Source: Azoarcus olearius
GTDB taxonomy: Bacteria; Pseudomonadota; Gammaproteobacteria; Burkholderiales; Rhodocyclaceae
Direction of reading: 5' to 3'
NCBI RefSeq assembly: GCF_001682385.1
Contig: NZ_CP016210.1
Location: 4,092,001 to 4,156,000, forward strand
DNA length: 64,000 nucleotides
Positions 8,881-19,280 of the stretch are shown here, piece by piece. A model generated the notes under the pieces. The model worked only from the letters and a program-made list of their open reading frames with translations, ran no database searches and was not told where the DNA came from. Made by a program: the position numbers and the translations under genes. The first letter of the stretch is position 1, and every line of letters begins with the position of its first letter.

Positions 8881-10151
8881 GTTCCACCGCGTCCGCCGCC
8901 TATCCGCTGCCTTCCCTGTCCGACGGCCCTGCCGGCCTGATGCTGGAAGAGGTTCCGCTCGCCACCCTGGCCGAACGCTTCGGAACGCCCACCTACGTCT
9001 ACTCGCGGGCGGCGCTGACCGCAGCCTTTCGCGACTGGCAGGCTGCCCTTGCGGGGCGCCGCAGCCTGGTGTGCTATGCGGTAAAGGCGAATTCCAACCT
9101 TGGCGTGCTATCGGTGTTTGCGCAACTCGGCGCCGGGTTTGACATCGTCTCGGGCGGCGAGTTGGCGCGCGTGATCGCAGCAGGTGGTCGCGCCGACCGC
9201 GTCGTGTTCTCCGGCGTCGGCAAGAGCCGCGCCGAAATGCGCCAGGCCCTTGCCGCCGGAATCCGCTGCTTCAACGTCGAATCGGCCCCCGAGCTGGAGC
9301 GGCTGAACGAGGTGGCCGGCGAACTGGGACAGCGCGCCCCGATCGCACTGCGGGTCAATCCCGATGTGGATCCGAAGACCCACCCGTACATCTCCACCGG
9401 GCTGAAGAGCAACAAGTTCGGCGTCGCGTTCGGCGAAGCGCTCGAACTCTACCGTCGCGCCGCAACCCTGCCCCACCTCCGGATCAGCGGCATCGCCTGC
9501 CATATCGGCTCGCAGCTGCTCGATCCCGCGCCCGTCGCGGAAGCTACGGCCAAGGTCCTCGGGCTCGTCGACCAGTTGTCGGCCGAGGGCATCGTGCTCG
9601 ATCACATCGACCTCGGCGGCGGCCTCGGCATCCGCTACCGCGACGAAACGCCGCCCAGCGTGGCCGCGTACCTCGCACCGCTGCTGGCCGCCTTCGGCGA
9701 CCGCCGCGAAGAGATCTGCTTCGAGCCGGGTCGCTCCCTGGTCGGCAACGCCGGTCTGCTGCTTACCCGGGTGGAGTACCTCAAGCACGGCGAGGAAAAG
9801 AACTTCGCAATCGTCGACGCGGCGATGAACGATCTCGCGCGCCCCGCGCTGTACGACGCCTACCACGAGGCGGTGGCCGTCTGCCGCAGTGACGCTCCGC
9901 GGCAACGCTACGAAATCGTCGGCCCCATTTGTGAAAGCGGCGACTTCCTCGCCCATGACCGCGAGCTTGCGCTGCGCGACGGCGACCTCGTCGCACTGCT
10001 GTCGGCCGGCGCCTATGGCATGACGATGAGTTCGAACTACAACACACGCCCGCGCGCCGCCGAAGTGATGGTCGACGGCGGGCAGGTGCATCTCGTGCGC
10101 GAACGTGAAACGGTCGAGGCGCTCTACGCGGGCGAACACCTGCTTCCCTGA
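8877..10151 (+). CDS. lysA: Diaminopimelate decarboxylase
   Basis: PLP enzyme converting meso-diaminopimelate to L-lysine. 424 residues, group IV decarboxylase fold. Visible: PLP lysine in YAVKANSN (Lys70), HIGSQ, the GGGLGI phosphate loop, EPGRSLV, CESGD (active-site Cys) and GAYGMTMSSNYN. Translationally coupled to the small lipoprotein gene upstream by a 4-bp overlap. Confidence 0.97.
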   Translation: MSSTASAAYPLPSLSDGPAGLMLEEVPLATLAERFGTPTYVYSRAALTAAFRDWQAALAGRRSLVCYAVKANSNLGVLSVFAQLGAGFDIVSGGELARVIAAGGRADRVVFSGVGKSRAEMRQALAAGIRCFNVESAPELERLNEVAGELGQRAPIALRVNPDVDPKTHPYISTGLKSNKFGVAFGEALELYRRAATLPHLRISGIACHIGSQLLDPAPVAEATAKVLGLVDQLSAEGIVLDHIDLGGGLGIRYRDETPPSVAAYLAPLLAAFGDRREEICFEPGRSLVGNAGLLLTRVEYLKHGEEKNFAIVDAAMNDLARPALYDAYHEAVAVCRSDAPRQRYEIVGPICESGDFLAHDRELALRDGDLVALLSAGAYGMTMSSNYNTRPRAAEVMVDGGQVHLVRERETVEALYAGEHLLP

Positions 10152-10173
10152 CCCGGGCCGGCCCGCTGCGCCC

Positions 10174-10521
10174 TCAAGCCGGGGGCGGGCGCGGGCCGAG
10201 CCGCTCCGCCTCCTCGATCAGCGCCCTGCCGAAGGCCTTCCAGGCCGGCCCTCCGTGGGTGTGGACGCCAATCTCGGCGCTCTGCCGCATCACCTCGAGC
10301 ATCAGCGAGGCCAACGCATACAACTCGGCGCGGGCCCGCCGCTTCGGATCCGGGTCGCGCAGCATCTGCAAGTTGCACTCCGGCGTGCAGGTCAGCGCTT
10401 CATGGGCCATCGTGCGCAGCGCGGCGTGGTCCTCCCAATCGACGTCGAGCAGAATGCCGCGCTTGACGATTTCCCGCTCCAGTTCGATTGCATCCCGCGC
10501 GTAGTGTCCGAAGCCGCTCAT
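10174..10521 (-). CDS. Conserved hypothetical protein
   Basis: 115-residue soluble, charged, predominantly helical protein with no signal peptide or membrane segment. I do not recognise the family. The ATG at 10521 is preferred over the GTG two codons upstream because AAAGGA lies about 9 nt before it. Notable residues: two Cys close together (CTPEC) in the middle and several His. It is convergent with lysA (22-bp gap) and divergent from dacB. Coding is supported by GC3 bias and the ribosome-binding site. Confidence 0.6.
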   Translation of the reverse strand: MSGFGHYARDAIELEREIVKRGILLDVDWEDHAALRTMAHEALTCTPECNLQMLRDPDPKRRARAELYALASLMLEVMRQSAEIGVHTHGGPAWKAFGRALIEEAERLGPRPPPA

Positions 10522-10581
10522 GCCCACCTATCCTTTTCCGCCCGCTGCCGCCTTGCCATGCCTGGTGCCGCGGCCCTTGCG

Positions 10582-12048
10582 ATGAAGCGCGGATTCTACC
10601 GGGCACAACCCGCAACGGGCGCCGGCGTTGCACGGCGCCCTGCCACCGCCGGCCTGCTGCGCCGGCTCGCCGTGCTGCTTGTGGCGGCCACCGCGCAACC
10701 GGCTTTCGCCGAGCTGCCGCCCGCCGTCGCCGCTGCGCTCGACACGGCACGCATCCCCGCCGAAGCCGTCAGTGCCTGGGTGCAGCCGGTGGATGGCAGC
10801 CCGCCCGCCCTCGCGCACAATGCCGCGCGCCCGATGAACCCGGCCTCCACGATGAAGCTGGTGACCGCGTTTGCGGCGTTCTCGCAGCTCGGCCCCGCCT
10901 ACACCTGGCACACCCGCGTCGCACGCGCCGGGGAAGTGCGCAACGGCCGCCTCGAGGGTGAGCTTTTCCTGATCGGCGGCGCCGATCCGATGCTCGACGA
11001 GGACCGGGTTCGCCGCCTGCTGCGCAAGGTGCGCGGACTTGGCGTCCAGCACATCGCCGGCGGCATCGTGCTCGATGCGTCGGCGTTGGCGCTGCCGCCG
11101 CACGACCCGGCACTGTTCGACGGCCGCCCGCTGCGCCCCTACAACAGCGGCCCCTACGGCCTGCTGATGCATTACAACACCCTGCAGCTCGCGCTGTTTC
11201 CCGCCGAAGCCGGCGGCCCGGTCACCGTGGTGGCGGAGCCGCCGCTGGCGGGCCTCGCGCTCGAGAACCGGCTGGTGGGCGGCAGCGGCGCCTGCGAACC
11301 ATGGCAGCGCGGCCTGGAGGCGGCGCTCTCGCCGGCAGGCGGCCTCGTTCTGTCCGGTTCGCTGCCGGTGGCATGCGGTGTCCGTAACTGGAGCGCCGCG
11401 CCTCTGGCGCCATCCGCCTATGCGGCGGCGCTGGTCGGTGCAGTGTGGGGAGAACTCGGCGGCACCGCCGGCAATGCGGTGCGCGAGGCGGTCACGCCGG
11501 GCAGCGCGACGATCCTGCTCGACGAGGAATCGCGGCCGCTGGCCGACGTGATACGCGACATGAACAAGTGGTCCAGCAACGTCATCGCGCGCCAGCTCCT
11601 TGCCACGCTCGGCATGAACCAGCCGGGGGACGCGGTTGAGGCCGGCGCGGCCGCGGCCCAGCGCGCGCTCGCGGCGGCCGGCATCGACACCAGCGGCCTG
11701 GTGATCGAAAACGGCGCCGGTCTGTCCCGCCTGGAACGCGTGCGCGCCGACACCCTGGCCGCAACGCTGCTGGCCGCGTGGCAACGGCCCTGGATGCCCG
11801 AGTACATCGCCGCGCTGCCGGTGGCGGGCGTGGATGGCACCGCGCGCCGCCGCCTCAACGGCAGCCCCGCCAACGGCTACGCCCACCTCAAGACCGGCAC
11901 GCTGGAAGGCGTGCGCGCAATGGCGGGCTATGTGACCGACGCCCGCGGGCAGCGCCACATCGTCGTCATGATGGTGAATCACCCCCAGGCAGCGGCCAGC
12001 GCGGCGGCGCAGGATGCCTTGGTGGAGTGGGTGTGGGCCGGACGCTGA
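10582..12048 (+). CDS. dacB: D-alanyl-D-alanine carboxypeptidase/endopeptidase (PBP4, S13 family)
   Basis: Periplasmic low-molecular-mass PBP that trims pentapeptides or cleaves crosslinks. From the ATG at 10582 it is 488 residues with a signal peptide (LLRRLAVLLVAATAQPAFA). Active-site motifs are STMK (Ser about 89), SSN (about 331) and KTG (about 437), the order and spacing of family S13, with the large domain inserted between the first two. An ATG at 10558 would add 8 residues without improving the signal sequence. Confidence 0.93.
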   Translation: MKRGFYRAQPATGAGVARRPATAGLLRRLAVLLVAATAQPAFAELPPAVAAALDTARIPAEAVSAWVQPVDGSPPALAHNAARPMNPASTMKLVTAFAAFSQLGPAYTWHTRVARAGEVRNGRLEGELFLIGGADPMLDEDRVRRLLRKVRGLGVQHIAGGIVLDASALALPPHDPALFDGRPLRPYNSGPYGLLMHYNTLQLALFPAEAGGPVTVVAEPPLAGLALENRLVGGSGACEPWQRGLEAALSPAGGLVLSGSLPVACGVRNWSAAPLAPSAYAAALVGAVWGELGGTAGNAVREAVTPGSATILLDEESRPLADVIRDMNKWSSNVIARQLLATLGMNQPGDAVEAGAAAAQRALAAAGIDTSGLVIENGAGLSRLERVRADTLAATLLAAWQRPWMPEYIAALPVAGVDGTARRRLNGSPANGYAHLKTGTLEGVRAMAGYVTDARGQRHIVVMMVNHPQAAASAAAQDALVEWVWAGR

Positions 12049-12064
12049 GCGCCCGCCCGCGCGG

Positions 12065-12481
12065 TCAATCGACAGGCAGCGGCTGGCGCTGGCTCAGCGC
12101 CCACCACCCGCGCGCCATGCGGTAAAGCACCCACAGCCCGGTTACGACCACAGCGCCGAAGGCAAGCGGCAGGCCGATGACCGTGACCGCGAACAGAAGC
12201 GCCACCGCAACCCACAAGACCGCAAACCAGAATGTCCGCAGCTGCCAGCGGAAATGGCTGTCGAGCCAGGTGCCGCGCACGGCGCCGCGGTTCCAGTAGT
12301 TGAGCACCACGGCGGCAATCGACGGCAGGCTGGCGATGAAGCTGACGACGATGGTGGCCGACCCGAGCACACCGGTGATCACGGCAAACGCGTGCAGCGC
12401 GTACATCACGTGGGTCAGGGTGAGTTGCCCGCCCGACGGGCGTGTTCCTGTGTTGGCAACGGTGTAGGGGGTATCGGCCAT
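12065..12481 (-). CDS. Small integral membrane protein, DUF4870-like
   Basis: 138 residues from the ATG at 12481. After a polar N-terminus (about 25 aa) come three hydrophobic segments (about 27-55, 85-110 and 108-130) separated by a polar stretch NRGAVRGTWLDSHFRWQ. The His-containing loop and helix pattern resemble the DUF4870 family of unknown function. It follows ubiD on the same strand with a 49-bp gap, so cotranscription is likely, but there is no functional link I can show. Confidence 0.7.
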   Translation of the reverse strand: MADTPYTVANTGTRPSGGQLTLTHVMYALHAFAVITGVLGSATIVVSFIASLPSIAAVVLNYWNRGAVRGTWLDSHFRWQLRTFWFAVLWVAVALLFAVTVIGLPLAFGAVVVTGLWVLYRMARGWWALSQRQPLPVD

Positions 12482-12530
12482 CCCGTTCTCCTCGCTCCCG
12501 GCAGGCGCCCGGCGCCTGCCTTGGCGCAGG

Positions 12531-14021
12531 CTACAGGCCCAGCGTGCTCCAGATTTCGTCCACGCGACGCTTGACCGCCGCATCCATGACGATGGGACGC
12601 CCCCATTCGCGATTCGTTTCACCCGGCCACTTGTTGGTCGCGTCGATGCCCATCTTGGAGCCGAGCCCGGCCACCGGGCTGGCGAAATCGAGGTAGTCGA
12701 TCGGGGTGTTATCGACCAGCGTGGTGTCGCGCGTGGCATCCACCCGGGTGGTCATCGCCCAGATCACTTCCTTCCAGTCGCGGATGTTCACGTCATCATC
12801 CACGACGATGATGAACTTGGTGTACATGAACTGGCGCAGGAAGCTCCAGATGCCGAACATCACCCGCTTGGCGTGCCCCGGGTACTGCTTCTTCATGCTC
12901 ACCACCGCCAGCCGGTACGAACAGCCCTCCGGCGGCAGGTAGAAATCGGTGATCTCGGGAAACTGCTTCTGCAGCAGCGGCACGAACACCTCGTTCAGCG
13001 CCAGCCCGAGCATCGCCGGCTCATCGGGCGGCTTGCCGGTGTAGGTGGAGTGGTAGATCGGATCGCGCCGCATCGTGATGCGTTCGATCGTGAACACCGG
13101 GAAGTCGGCGACCTCGTTGTAGTAGCCGGTGTGGTCGCCGTAAGGGCCTTCCGGCGCCATGTCGTCCGCATGGATCACGCCTTCGAGCACGATCTCGCTC
13201 GACGCCGGCACCTGCAGGTCGGAGCCGAGGCACTTCACCAGTTCGGTCTTGGCGCCGCGCAGCAGGCCGGCGAACTGATATTCGGAGATGGTGTCCGGCA
13301 CCGGCGTCACCGCGCCCAGGATGGTGGCCGGATCGCAGCCGAGCACCACCGTCACCGGGAAGGGCTCGCCCGGGTGCGCCTGCTGGTGTTCGCGGAAGTC
13401 GAGCGCGCCGCCGCGGTGCGCCAGCCAGCGCATGATCACCCGGTTGCGGCCGATCACCTGCTGGCGGTAGATGCCGAGGTTCTGACGCTTCTTGTGCGGC
13501 CCGCGCGTCACCACCAGGCCCCAGGTGATCAAGGGCGCCGCATCGCCCGGCCAGCAGTGCTGGATCGGCAGCTTGCCAAGATCGACCTGGTCGCCCTCCC
13601 ACACCACCTGCTGGCAGGGCGCCGAGCGCACTTCCTTGGGCGCCATGTTGAGCACCTGCTTCAGCACCGGCCATTTCTCCCAGGCGTCCTTCAGGCCCTT
13701 GGGCGGCTCCGGCTCCTTCAGGAAGGACAGCAGCCGGCCGACTTCGCGCAGCGGCGTGCTCCAGTCGCCATCGGCGACGTCCTCGCCCATGCCCATCGCC
13801 ACCCGCTGTGGTGTGCCGAACAAGTTGGCGAGCACCGGGATGGCCTGTGGCACACCTCGGGTCACCGGCTTCTCGAACAGCAGCGCGGGGCCGCCGGCGC
13901 GCAGCACGCGATCGGCGATCTCGGTCATCTCCAGGTGGGTATCCACCGGCGCGGCGATGCGCTTGAGTTCGCCGCGGGCTTCGAGCTGGGCGATGAAGTC
14001 GCGCAGGTCCTCGTATTTCAT
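12531..14021 (-). CDS. ubiD: 4-hydroxy-3-polyprenylbenzoate decarboxylase UbiD
   Basis: Prenylated-FMN-dependent decarboxylase of ubiquinone biosynthesis. 496 residues, the normal length. Recognisable segments: [14 protein letters not shown] start, the cofactor/metal region [51 protein letters not shown] and [15 protein letters not shown]. The C-terminal [11 protein letters not shown] is also typical. Start ATG at 14021. It lies 9 bp downstream of pyrF on the same strand. Because the region contains aromatic catabolism genes, other UbiD-family decarboxylases were considered, but sequence and length fit canonical UbiD. Confidence 0.95.
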   Translation of the reverse strand: MKYEDLRDFIAQLEARGELKRIAAPVDTHLEMTEIADRVLRAGGPALLFEKPVTRGVPQAIPVLANLFGTPQRVAMGMGEDVADGDWSTPLREVGRLLSFLKEPEPPKGLKDAWEKWPVLKQVLNMAPKEVRSAPCQQVVWEGDQVDLGKLPIQHCWPGDAAPLITWGLVVTRGPHKKRQNLGIYRQQVIGRNRVIMRWLAHRGGALDFREHQQAHPGEPFPVTVVLGCDPATILGAVTPVPDTISEYQFAGLLRGAKTELVKCLGSDLQVPASSEIVLEGVIHADDMAPEGPYGDHTGYYNEVADFPVFTIERITMRRDPIYHSTYTGKPPDEPAMLGLALNEVFVPLLQKQFPEITDFYLPPEGCSYRLAVVSMKKQYPGHAKRVMFGIWSFLRQFMYTKFIIVVDDDVNIRDWKEVIWAMTTRVDATRDTTLVDNTPIDYLDFASPVAGLGSKMGIDATNKWPGETNREWGRPIVMDAAVKRRVDEIWSTLGL

Positions 14022-14030
14022 GAGCCGGCC

Positions 14031-14843
14031 TCAGCGGTAGGCGTTGATCGCATCGCGCGTCTGCAGCGCGGCCGCACGCGCCGCGGCAGCGAAGTCCTCG
14101 CCCTTGCCGGCGTACAGGATGGCGCGTGAGGAATTGATCATCAGCCCCCCGCCAGCGGCGGTACGGCCCGCCTTCACCGTGGCCTCGATGTCGCCGCCCT
14201 GCGCGCCGATGCCCGGCACCAGCAGCGGCATCTCGCCGGTGAGCGCGCGCACGCGGGCGATCTCCGCCGGAAAAGTGGCGCCCACCACCAGGCCGCAGTT
14301 GCCGCTGGCGTTCCAGTCCTCGGCCACCAGGCGGGCGACGCGCTCATAGAGTTTCTCGCCACCGACGTCGAGGAACTGCAGGTCGGAGCCGCCGGGGTTG
14401 GAAGTGCGGCACAGCAGGATCACGCCCTTGTCCGGGTAAGCGAGGTAGGGATCGACCGAGTCGCGGCCCATATAGGGATTGACCGTGATCGCGTCCGCCT
14501 TGAAACGCTCGAAGGCTTCCACCGCGTACTGCTCGGCGGTACTGCCGATATCGCCACGCTTGGCGTCGAGGATCACCGGCACGCCGGGATGATGGGCGTG
14601 GATGTGGTCGATCAGCGCTTCGAGCTGGTCTTCGGCGCGGCGCGCGGCGAAGTAGGCGATCTGCGGCTTGAAGCTGCACACCAGGTCGGCGGTAGCATCG
14701 ACGATGGCCGCACAGAATTCGAAGATGGCGTCCCGGCGGCCCTGCAGATGGGCAGGGAACCGGGCCGGATCGGGGTCAAGGCCGACGCAGAGCAGGCTGT
14801 CGCGCTGCTGCCAGGCGGCGCGGAGGGCGGTCATGAAGTGCAT
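14031..14843 (-). CDS. pyrF: Orotidine 5'-phosphate decarboxylase
   Basis: Last step of UMP synthesis. I place the start at the ATG at 14843 ([23 protein letters not shown]), with CCTAGGA about 8 nt upstream; the frame runs open far beyond into the sirtuin gene but that part is not PyrF. 270 residues, long-type (group 2) OMP decarboxylase: catalytic [21 protein letters not shown], and the phosphate-binding [11 protein letters not shown] and [10 protein letters not shown]. Upstream of and close to ubiD. Confidence 0.95.
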   Translation of the reverse strand: MHFMTALRAAWQQRDSLLCVGLDPDPARFPAHLQGRRDAIFEFCAAIVDATADLVCSFKPQIAYFAARRAEDQLEALIDHIHAHHPGVPVILDAKRGDIGSTAEQYAVEAFERFKADAITVNPYMGRDSVDPYLAYPDKGVILLCRTSNPGGSDLQFLDVGGEKLYERVARLVAEDWNASGNCGLVVGATFPAEIARVRALTGEMPLLVPGIGAQGGDIEATVKAGRTAAGGGLMINSSRAILYAGKGEDFAAAARAAALQTRDAINAYR

Positions 14844-14905
14844 GGGGAACGTCCTAGGGTTAGCGCCGGCATGATACCAGCGCGCCCGCGCGCCCCCGCG
14901 CCGCG

Positions 14906-15679
14906 TCAGCCGGCTTCGGGGTGCAGGCGGCGCCACAGCTCCTCGAAGGCGCGCGCCGCCGGCATGCGCAGACGATGCCGCACGAGGTGGCTCACCTCGG
15001 TGTCGCCCGGGTTGATCTCCACCGCCGGCACGCCGGCCTGGCGCGCCCACCACACCGGGCCGGCGATGTACGGGAACACGCTGGTGGTACCGACCGACAC
15101 GACGAGGTCGAAGCCGGCATCGATCAGATGTTCCAGCCGCCCGACGGCGGCGGCCGGCAGCATTTCGCCGAACAGCACGATGTCGGGCCGCAGCACGCCG
15201 CCACAGGCCGGGCATTCCGGCGGCAGGCGCAGGCCGGCGAAGTCTTCCACCGTGCGTTCGTGGCGACATTCCGTGCAGCGCAGGTGGTGCACCGTGCCGT
15301 GGATTTCGATCAGCCGGGTGGAGCCGGCCGCGCGATGCAGGCCATCGACATTCTGCGTCAGCACCCAGGCGTCGGGCTTCTCGCGCTCCAGCGCAGCGAT
15401 CACGCGGTGCGCGGCATTGGGCTGCGCGCCGCGGCAGTTGGCCTCGATCTCGGCGATGTATTTCCAGGTCAGCGCGGGCCGCGCCGCCATCATGTGGCCC
15501 GACAGCGCCTCCTCGATCGTGAGCCCGTCGGCGGTCAGCCGCTCGTGATACAGCCCGCCGATGCCGCGGTAGGTGGGCAGACCGGAGTCGGCCGAGATGC
15601 CCGCCCCGGTGATGAACAGGATGCGGGAGGCGTCGGCGAGCAGCGCCGCTACGGCGTCGAGGGTGGCGGATTCGTCCAT
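14906..15679 (-). CDS. Sir2-family NAD-dependent protein deacylase
   Basis: Cytoplasmic sirtuin removing acyl groups from lysines with NAD+. 257 residues: GAGIS (25-29), TQNVDGLH (108-115), catalytic HG (His127), structural zinc Cys135/Cys138 and Cys156/Cys159, [10 protein letters not shown] and [11 protein letters not shown] for the NAD fold. The class-III Ala-Tyr-Arg desuccinylase signature is not evident: the region reads [10 protein letters not shown], so deacetylase activity is more likely. Same strand as pyrF with a 62-bp gap. Confidence 0.92.
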   Translation of the reverse strand: MDESATLDAVAALLADASRILFITGAGISADSGLPTYRGIGGLYHERLTADGLTIEEALSGHMMAARPALTWKYIAEIEANCRGAQPNAAHRVIAALEREKPDAWVLTQNVDGLHRAAGSTRLIEIHGTVHHLRCTECRHERTVEDFAGLRLPPECPACGGVLRPDIVLFGEMLPAAAVGRLEHLIDAGFDLVVSVGTTSVFPYIAGPVWWARQAGVPAVEINPGDTEVSHLVRHRLRMPAARAFEELWRRLHPEAG

Positions 15680-15767
15680 GGCGGGACCCGGCTGTCAGCG
15701 AAGCACGGATGATACCGCCGTGGTACGCGCGCACCGCAGCGGATATCCACATTGCATTCTCATCCAG

Positions 15768-17840
15768 TCATGCCGGCGCGCCCGCGACTTCGACGAGGCA
15801 GTCGTAGAACACCGCGCCACCGCCCATGTCGGTGAGGGCGTCCGAAGTTACCGCGTTGGCGTTTTCGCCATCGCCCGAGCGCTTCTGCCACCAGATCGAT
15901 GGCGCCGCGACCACGCCCCGGCGCACCGCCTCAGTCACCCGCGCGTACGCATGGAAGGCGCCCCGATCGTTGTGGATGCGCACCCGCATGCCGTCCGTCA
16001 GGCCGCGCGCGGCGGCGTCGTCAGGATGGATGTCGAGCCGCGGCCCGCCTTCCCCGGCGCTGAAGCGCAGCAGGTTGGCGAAGCTGCTGTTGAGGAAATT
16101 GCGCGCCGGCGGCGAGATCAACGCGAGCGGATAGCGCGCGGCCAGCGCCGGATTGCTCACCACCGATTCATACGGCGGGTGCCAGGCCGGCAGCGGGTCG
16201 AGACCTTGCGCAGCCAGGAATGACGACAGGAACTCGCACTTGCCGGACGGCGTCGGAAAACCGCCGCGGGCAAAGGGCGCGAACGGCCGCGGCAGGTTGA
16301 GCCGCGCCCAGCCGCGCTCCGCCAGTCGTGCGCCCACGCCCAGCGAGCGCGCGTCCTCGCGCCGCAAGGCCGCCGCCGCGATGGCTTCGTCGGTCTCGAA
16401 CAGGGCGGTGTCGTCGAACCCCAACCGCGCGGCAAGCTGGCGGAACACCTCGGTGTTGGAGCGGGCCTCGCCCTGCGCGTCGATCGCCGGCCGATTGGCG
16501 ACCAGGTAGAAGTGACCGTAGGAGGTGTGGAGGTCGTGGTGTTCGAGCTGGCTGGTGGCAGGCAGCAGAATGTCGGCGTAGTCCGCGGTGTCGGTCTGGA
16601 ACAGTTCGTGGACGACACAGAACAGGTCTTCCCGCCGGAACCCGGCCCTGACCTTCGCGCTATAGGGCGCCACCGCCACCGGGTTGGCGTTGTAGACGTA
16701 GAGCGCGCGGATCGGCGGATCGCGGGTTTCGAGCAGCGCCTCGCCGATCGTCGTCATGTTGATCGTGCGCGACGGCCGGCTCGGGTCTTGCCGGTAGAGG
16801 TCCGGCCGTTCAAGCGCGTGGCGGTCGAGCGGAAAGTTGCCCGAGGTCGACAGCAGCGCGCCGCCCCCGGCGTGGCGCCAGGCGCCGGTGAGTGCCGGCA
16901 GGCAGGCGATGTTGCGTACCGCCATGCCGCCGCCTCCGCTGCGGTTGAGTCCGTAGTTGAGGCGGATCAGGGTCGGCGCGCTCCGTCCATAGGCCTGCGC
17001 GAGTTCCCGGATGGTGACCGCGTCGAGCCCGGTGACGCCGGCCGCCCATTCGGGCGTACATCCGCGCACGCGCTCGGCAAGTTCCGCAAAACCGAGCGTG
17101 CAGCGCGCGATGTAGTCGTGGTCGAGCAGGTCTTCGGCGATCAGCACCTGCATCATCGCCAGGGCCAGCGCACCGTCGGTGCCGGGCAGCGGCGCGACGT
17201 GCTGGTGGCACTTCGCCGCGGTTTCGGAACGGCGCGGGTCGATGCATATCAGCTTCGCACCGCGGCGCTTGGCTTCCTGCAGGTAACGCCAGCCGTGGAC
17301 GTTGGAGACGACCGGGTTGCCGCCCCAGATCAGGATCAGCCGGGCATCGACGACGGCCTCGGGGTCGGCGCCGATCGACGCGCCCACGGTGGCCTTCCAG
17401 CCCATTGCGCCGGCCGCCGCGCAGATCGTGCGATCGAGCCGCGCCGCGCCGAGCCGGTTGAAGAAGCGCCGGTCCAGGCTTTCGCTCTGCACCAGCCCCA
17501 TCGTGCCGGCGTAGCTGTAGGGCAGGATCGCGCGCGGATCGTCGGCGGCGATGGCGCGGAAGCGCTCGGCGATGATGTCGAGCGCATCGTCCCAGCGGAT
17601 GCGCTCGAAGCGGCCCTCGCCCTTTGCGCCGACCCGGCGCAGCGGATGCCTCAGGCGTTGGTCGGAATAGACGCGTTCGAGGTAGTGGGCCACCTTGGTG
17701 CACAAGGCACCGTTGGTGAAGGGCATGTCGGCGGCACCGCGCACGCTCACCGCGCGGCCGTCGCGCACGCCGATCTCCATTGCACAGGTGTCGGGACAAT
17801 CGTGCGGGCACGCCGCGCGGACAACGACAGACTCACTCAT
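15768..17840 (-). CDS. Molybdopterin oxidoreductase (DMSO reductase family), [4Fe-4S]-containing
   Basis: 690-residue bis-MGD enzyme. The N-terminus has a [4Fe-4S] set Cys11/Cys15/Cys19/Cys47 (CPHDCPDTC...C), then the molybdopterin domain with LILIWGGNPVVSNVH, CIDPRRSETAAKC and LNYGLNRSGGGG, and the C-terminal molydopterin-dinucleotide-binding beta barrel. Cys140 (TICAAAG) aligns by eye with the Mo-ligand position of formate dehydrogenase/nitrate reductase-type enzymes. There is no Tat signal, so it is cytoplasmic. No electron-transfer or membrane subunit is adjacent, so substrate and partner are unknown. Confidence 0.88.
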   Translation of the reverse strand: MSESVVVRAACPHDCPDTCAMEIGVRDGRAVSVRGAADMPFTNGALCTKVAHYLERVYSDQRLRHPLRRVGAKGEGRFERIRWDDALDIIAERFRAIAADDPRAILPYSYAGTMGLVQSESLDRRFFNRLGAARLDRTICAAAGAMGWKATVGASIGADPEAVVDARLILIWGGNPVVSNVHGWRYLQEAKRRGAKLICIDPRRSETAAKCHQHVAPLPGTDGALALAMMQVLIAEDLLDHDYIARCTLGFAELAERVRGCTPEWAAGVTGLDAVTIRELAQAYGRSAPTLIRLNYGLNRSGGGGMAVRNIACLPALTGAWRHAGGGALLSTSGNFPLDRHALERPDLYRQDPSRPSRTINMTTIGEALLETRDPPIRALYVYNANPVAVAPYSAKVRAGFRREDLFCVVHELFQTDTADYADILLPATSQLEHHDLHTSYGHFYLVANRPAIDAQGEARSNTEVFRQLAARLGFDDTALFETDEAIAAAALRREDARSLGVGARLAERGWARLNLPRPFAPFARGGFPTPSGKCEFLSSFLAAQGLDPLPAWHPPYESVVSNPALAARYPLALISPPARNFLNSSFANLLRFSAGEGGPRLDIHPDDAAARGLTDGMRVRIHNDRGAFHAYARVTEAVRRGVVAAPSIWWQKRSGDGENANAVTSDALTDMGGGAVFYDCLVEVAGAPA

Positions 17841-17893
17841 CGCACGCTCCCCGGCGCCGTCAGCGCCGTCTGTACCGCAGCCTCAGGCCGGCG

Positions 17894-18571
17894 TCAGCGC
17901 GACTCCTGCGCGCCCTCGGGCTTGCCGCCTTCCTGCTGCCGCGGCGCGGCCTTCTGCGCCCCGGTCAGCTCCAGGTAGCGTTCGCGGTCTTCCGCGTAGC
18001 GCTGGCGCACACCCTCGCGCTCGCGCACTTTCGCGTCCACCACCGAACGGTGGGCGGCAAGTTCGCTGTCGAGGTCGCGCAGCGCTTCCGCTTGCGCCCT
18101 GCTCTGCGGTTTGGCTTTCTGGCCGGCCTGTTCGGGCAGCAGTGCCTTGCGGCGTTCGAGCAGCCGTTCTTCGCGTTCGCGCAGTTCGTCGAGAGTGCGG
18201 TCGATGTCGGCCAGCGCCCGGTCGCGGCGGTGATCCAGGTCGGTGACGCTGGTGTAGGTCTGCAGCAGCGCCTGATCCAGCCGGCGAACCTTGGTGGCAC
18301 GCGCCTCTTCTTCCTTCAGGCGCTCGGCTTCGGCGTTGCGGCGGGCAATGTCGCTGGCCGACGGCGGCGCAGGCACCTTCTTGCGTATCGTTCCCTGCGG
18401 ACCGATCTCGCGATAGGCCTGGCCGTAGCAGGCCGGCGGCAGCACATCGCTGCACACCGGCTGGCCGCCGACGTCGCAGCAATAGATGGTCTGGGCCGCC
18501 ATCAGCGGCGCAAACGGCAACAGCAGCGCGGTGCCGACGGCACCGGCTTCAAGACTGCGACGCAATCCCAT
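17894..18571 (-). CDS. Exported coiled-coil protein with DUF4124-like N-terminus
   Basis: 225 residues from the ATG at 18571. Signal peptide ([12 protein letters not shown] region), then a Cys-rich segment ([15 protein letters not shown], later PPACYG) resembling the DUF4124 beta hairpin, then about 150 residues of charged, Ala/Arg/Glu-rich coiled coil ([35 protein letters not shown]). The start codon overlaps the pyrE 3' end by 23 bp. Function unknown; likely periplasmic. Confidence 0.75.
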   Translation of the reverse strand: MGLRRSLEAGAVGTALLLPFAPLMAAQTIYCCDVGGQPVCSDVLPPACYGQAYREIGPQGTIRKKVPAPPSASDIARRNAEAERLKEEEARATKVRRLDQALLQTYTSVTDLDHRRDRALADIDRTLDELREREERLLERRKALLPEQAGQKAKPQSRAQAEALRDLDSELAAHRSVVDAKVREREGVRQRYAEDRERYLELTGAQKAAPRQQEGGKPEGAQESR

Positions 18572-19229
18572 AGGTTTCCCGGTAGGCCCGCACGGCCTCG
18601 AGGTTGGCGACCAGTTCCGGACTGTCCGCGAGATAGCCGATGAGGTCTTCAAGCGTGGCGACGGCGATCACCGGGATGCCGAAGCTCTCGCGCACCTCCT
18701 GCACGGCCGACAGCGCGCCCTTGCCGCGCTCCATGCGGTCGAGCGCGATCACCACGCCGGCCGGAGTTGCGCCCGCCGCCCGGATGATGTCCACCGATTC
18801 GCGCACCGAGGTGCCGGCGGAGATCACGTCGTCGAGGATCAGCACGCGCCCGGCGAGCGGCGCACCCACCAGCGTGCCGCCTTCGCCGTGGTCCTTGGCT
18901 TCCTTGCGGTTGAACGCGAACGGCAGCGACAGTCCGTCTTCGGCCAGCCGGATGGCGGTGCCGGCCACCAGCGGGATACCCTTGTAGGCGGGCCCGAACA
19001 GCATGTCGCAGGCCACGCCGGCACGGCGGATGGCGCCCGCGTAGTAGCCGCACAGCTCGCGGAACGAGGCGCCGTCGTCGAACAGGCCGGCGTTGAAGAA
19101 ATAGGGGGAATTGCGGCCCGCCTTGGTGATGAACGAACCGAAGCGGAGCACGCCCTTGCGGCATGCGAGCGCGATGAAATCCCGGCTAGAATCCGGGCCC
19201 TTGTGAACGGCTTCCACGACTTTATCCAA
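18549..19229 (-). CDS. pyrE: Orotate phosphoribosyltransferase
   Basis: Converts orotate and PRPP to OMP, the step before PyrF, which is encoded 4 kb away. 226 residues with the family signatures [35 protein letters not shown] and the PRPP loop [13 protein letters not shown]. The start is uncertain: the drawn TTG at 19229 has no Shine-Dalgarno sequence, whereas a GTG at 19217 has GGA 7 nt upstream; E. coli PyrE would begin at about the same place. Divergent from xth. Confidence 0.95.
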   Translation of the reverse strand: MDKVVEAVHKGPDSSRDFIALACRKGVLRFGSFITKAGRNSPYFFNAGLFDDGASFRELCGYYAGAIRRAGVACDMLFGPAYKGIPLVAGTAIRLAEDGLSLPFAFNRKEAKDHGEGGTLVGAPLAGRVLILDDVISAGTSVRESVDIIRAAGATPAGVVIALDRMERGKGALSAVQEVRESFGIPVIAVATLEDLIGYLADSPELVANLEAVRAYRETYGIASQS

Positions 19230-19280
19230 TTCGCATCGAACGGCACCCAGGCGCGCCGTTCATAAGGAAAAAACGGGACC

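Noticed and set aside
12873-14129. 418-codon plus-strand frame opposite ubiD
   Set aside because: Antisense shadow of a clearly recognisable UbiD gene.
14844-15752. Upstream extension of the pyrF frame across the sirtuin gene
   Set aside because: The true PyrF begins at 14843 with a ribosome-binding site; the extension overlaps an intact sirtuin in another frame.
16512-17978. 488-codon plus-strand frame opposite the molybdopterin oxidoreductase
   Set aside because: Antisense shadow; the minus-strand product has the Fe-S and molybdopterin motifs.
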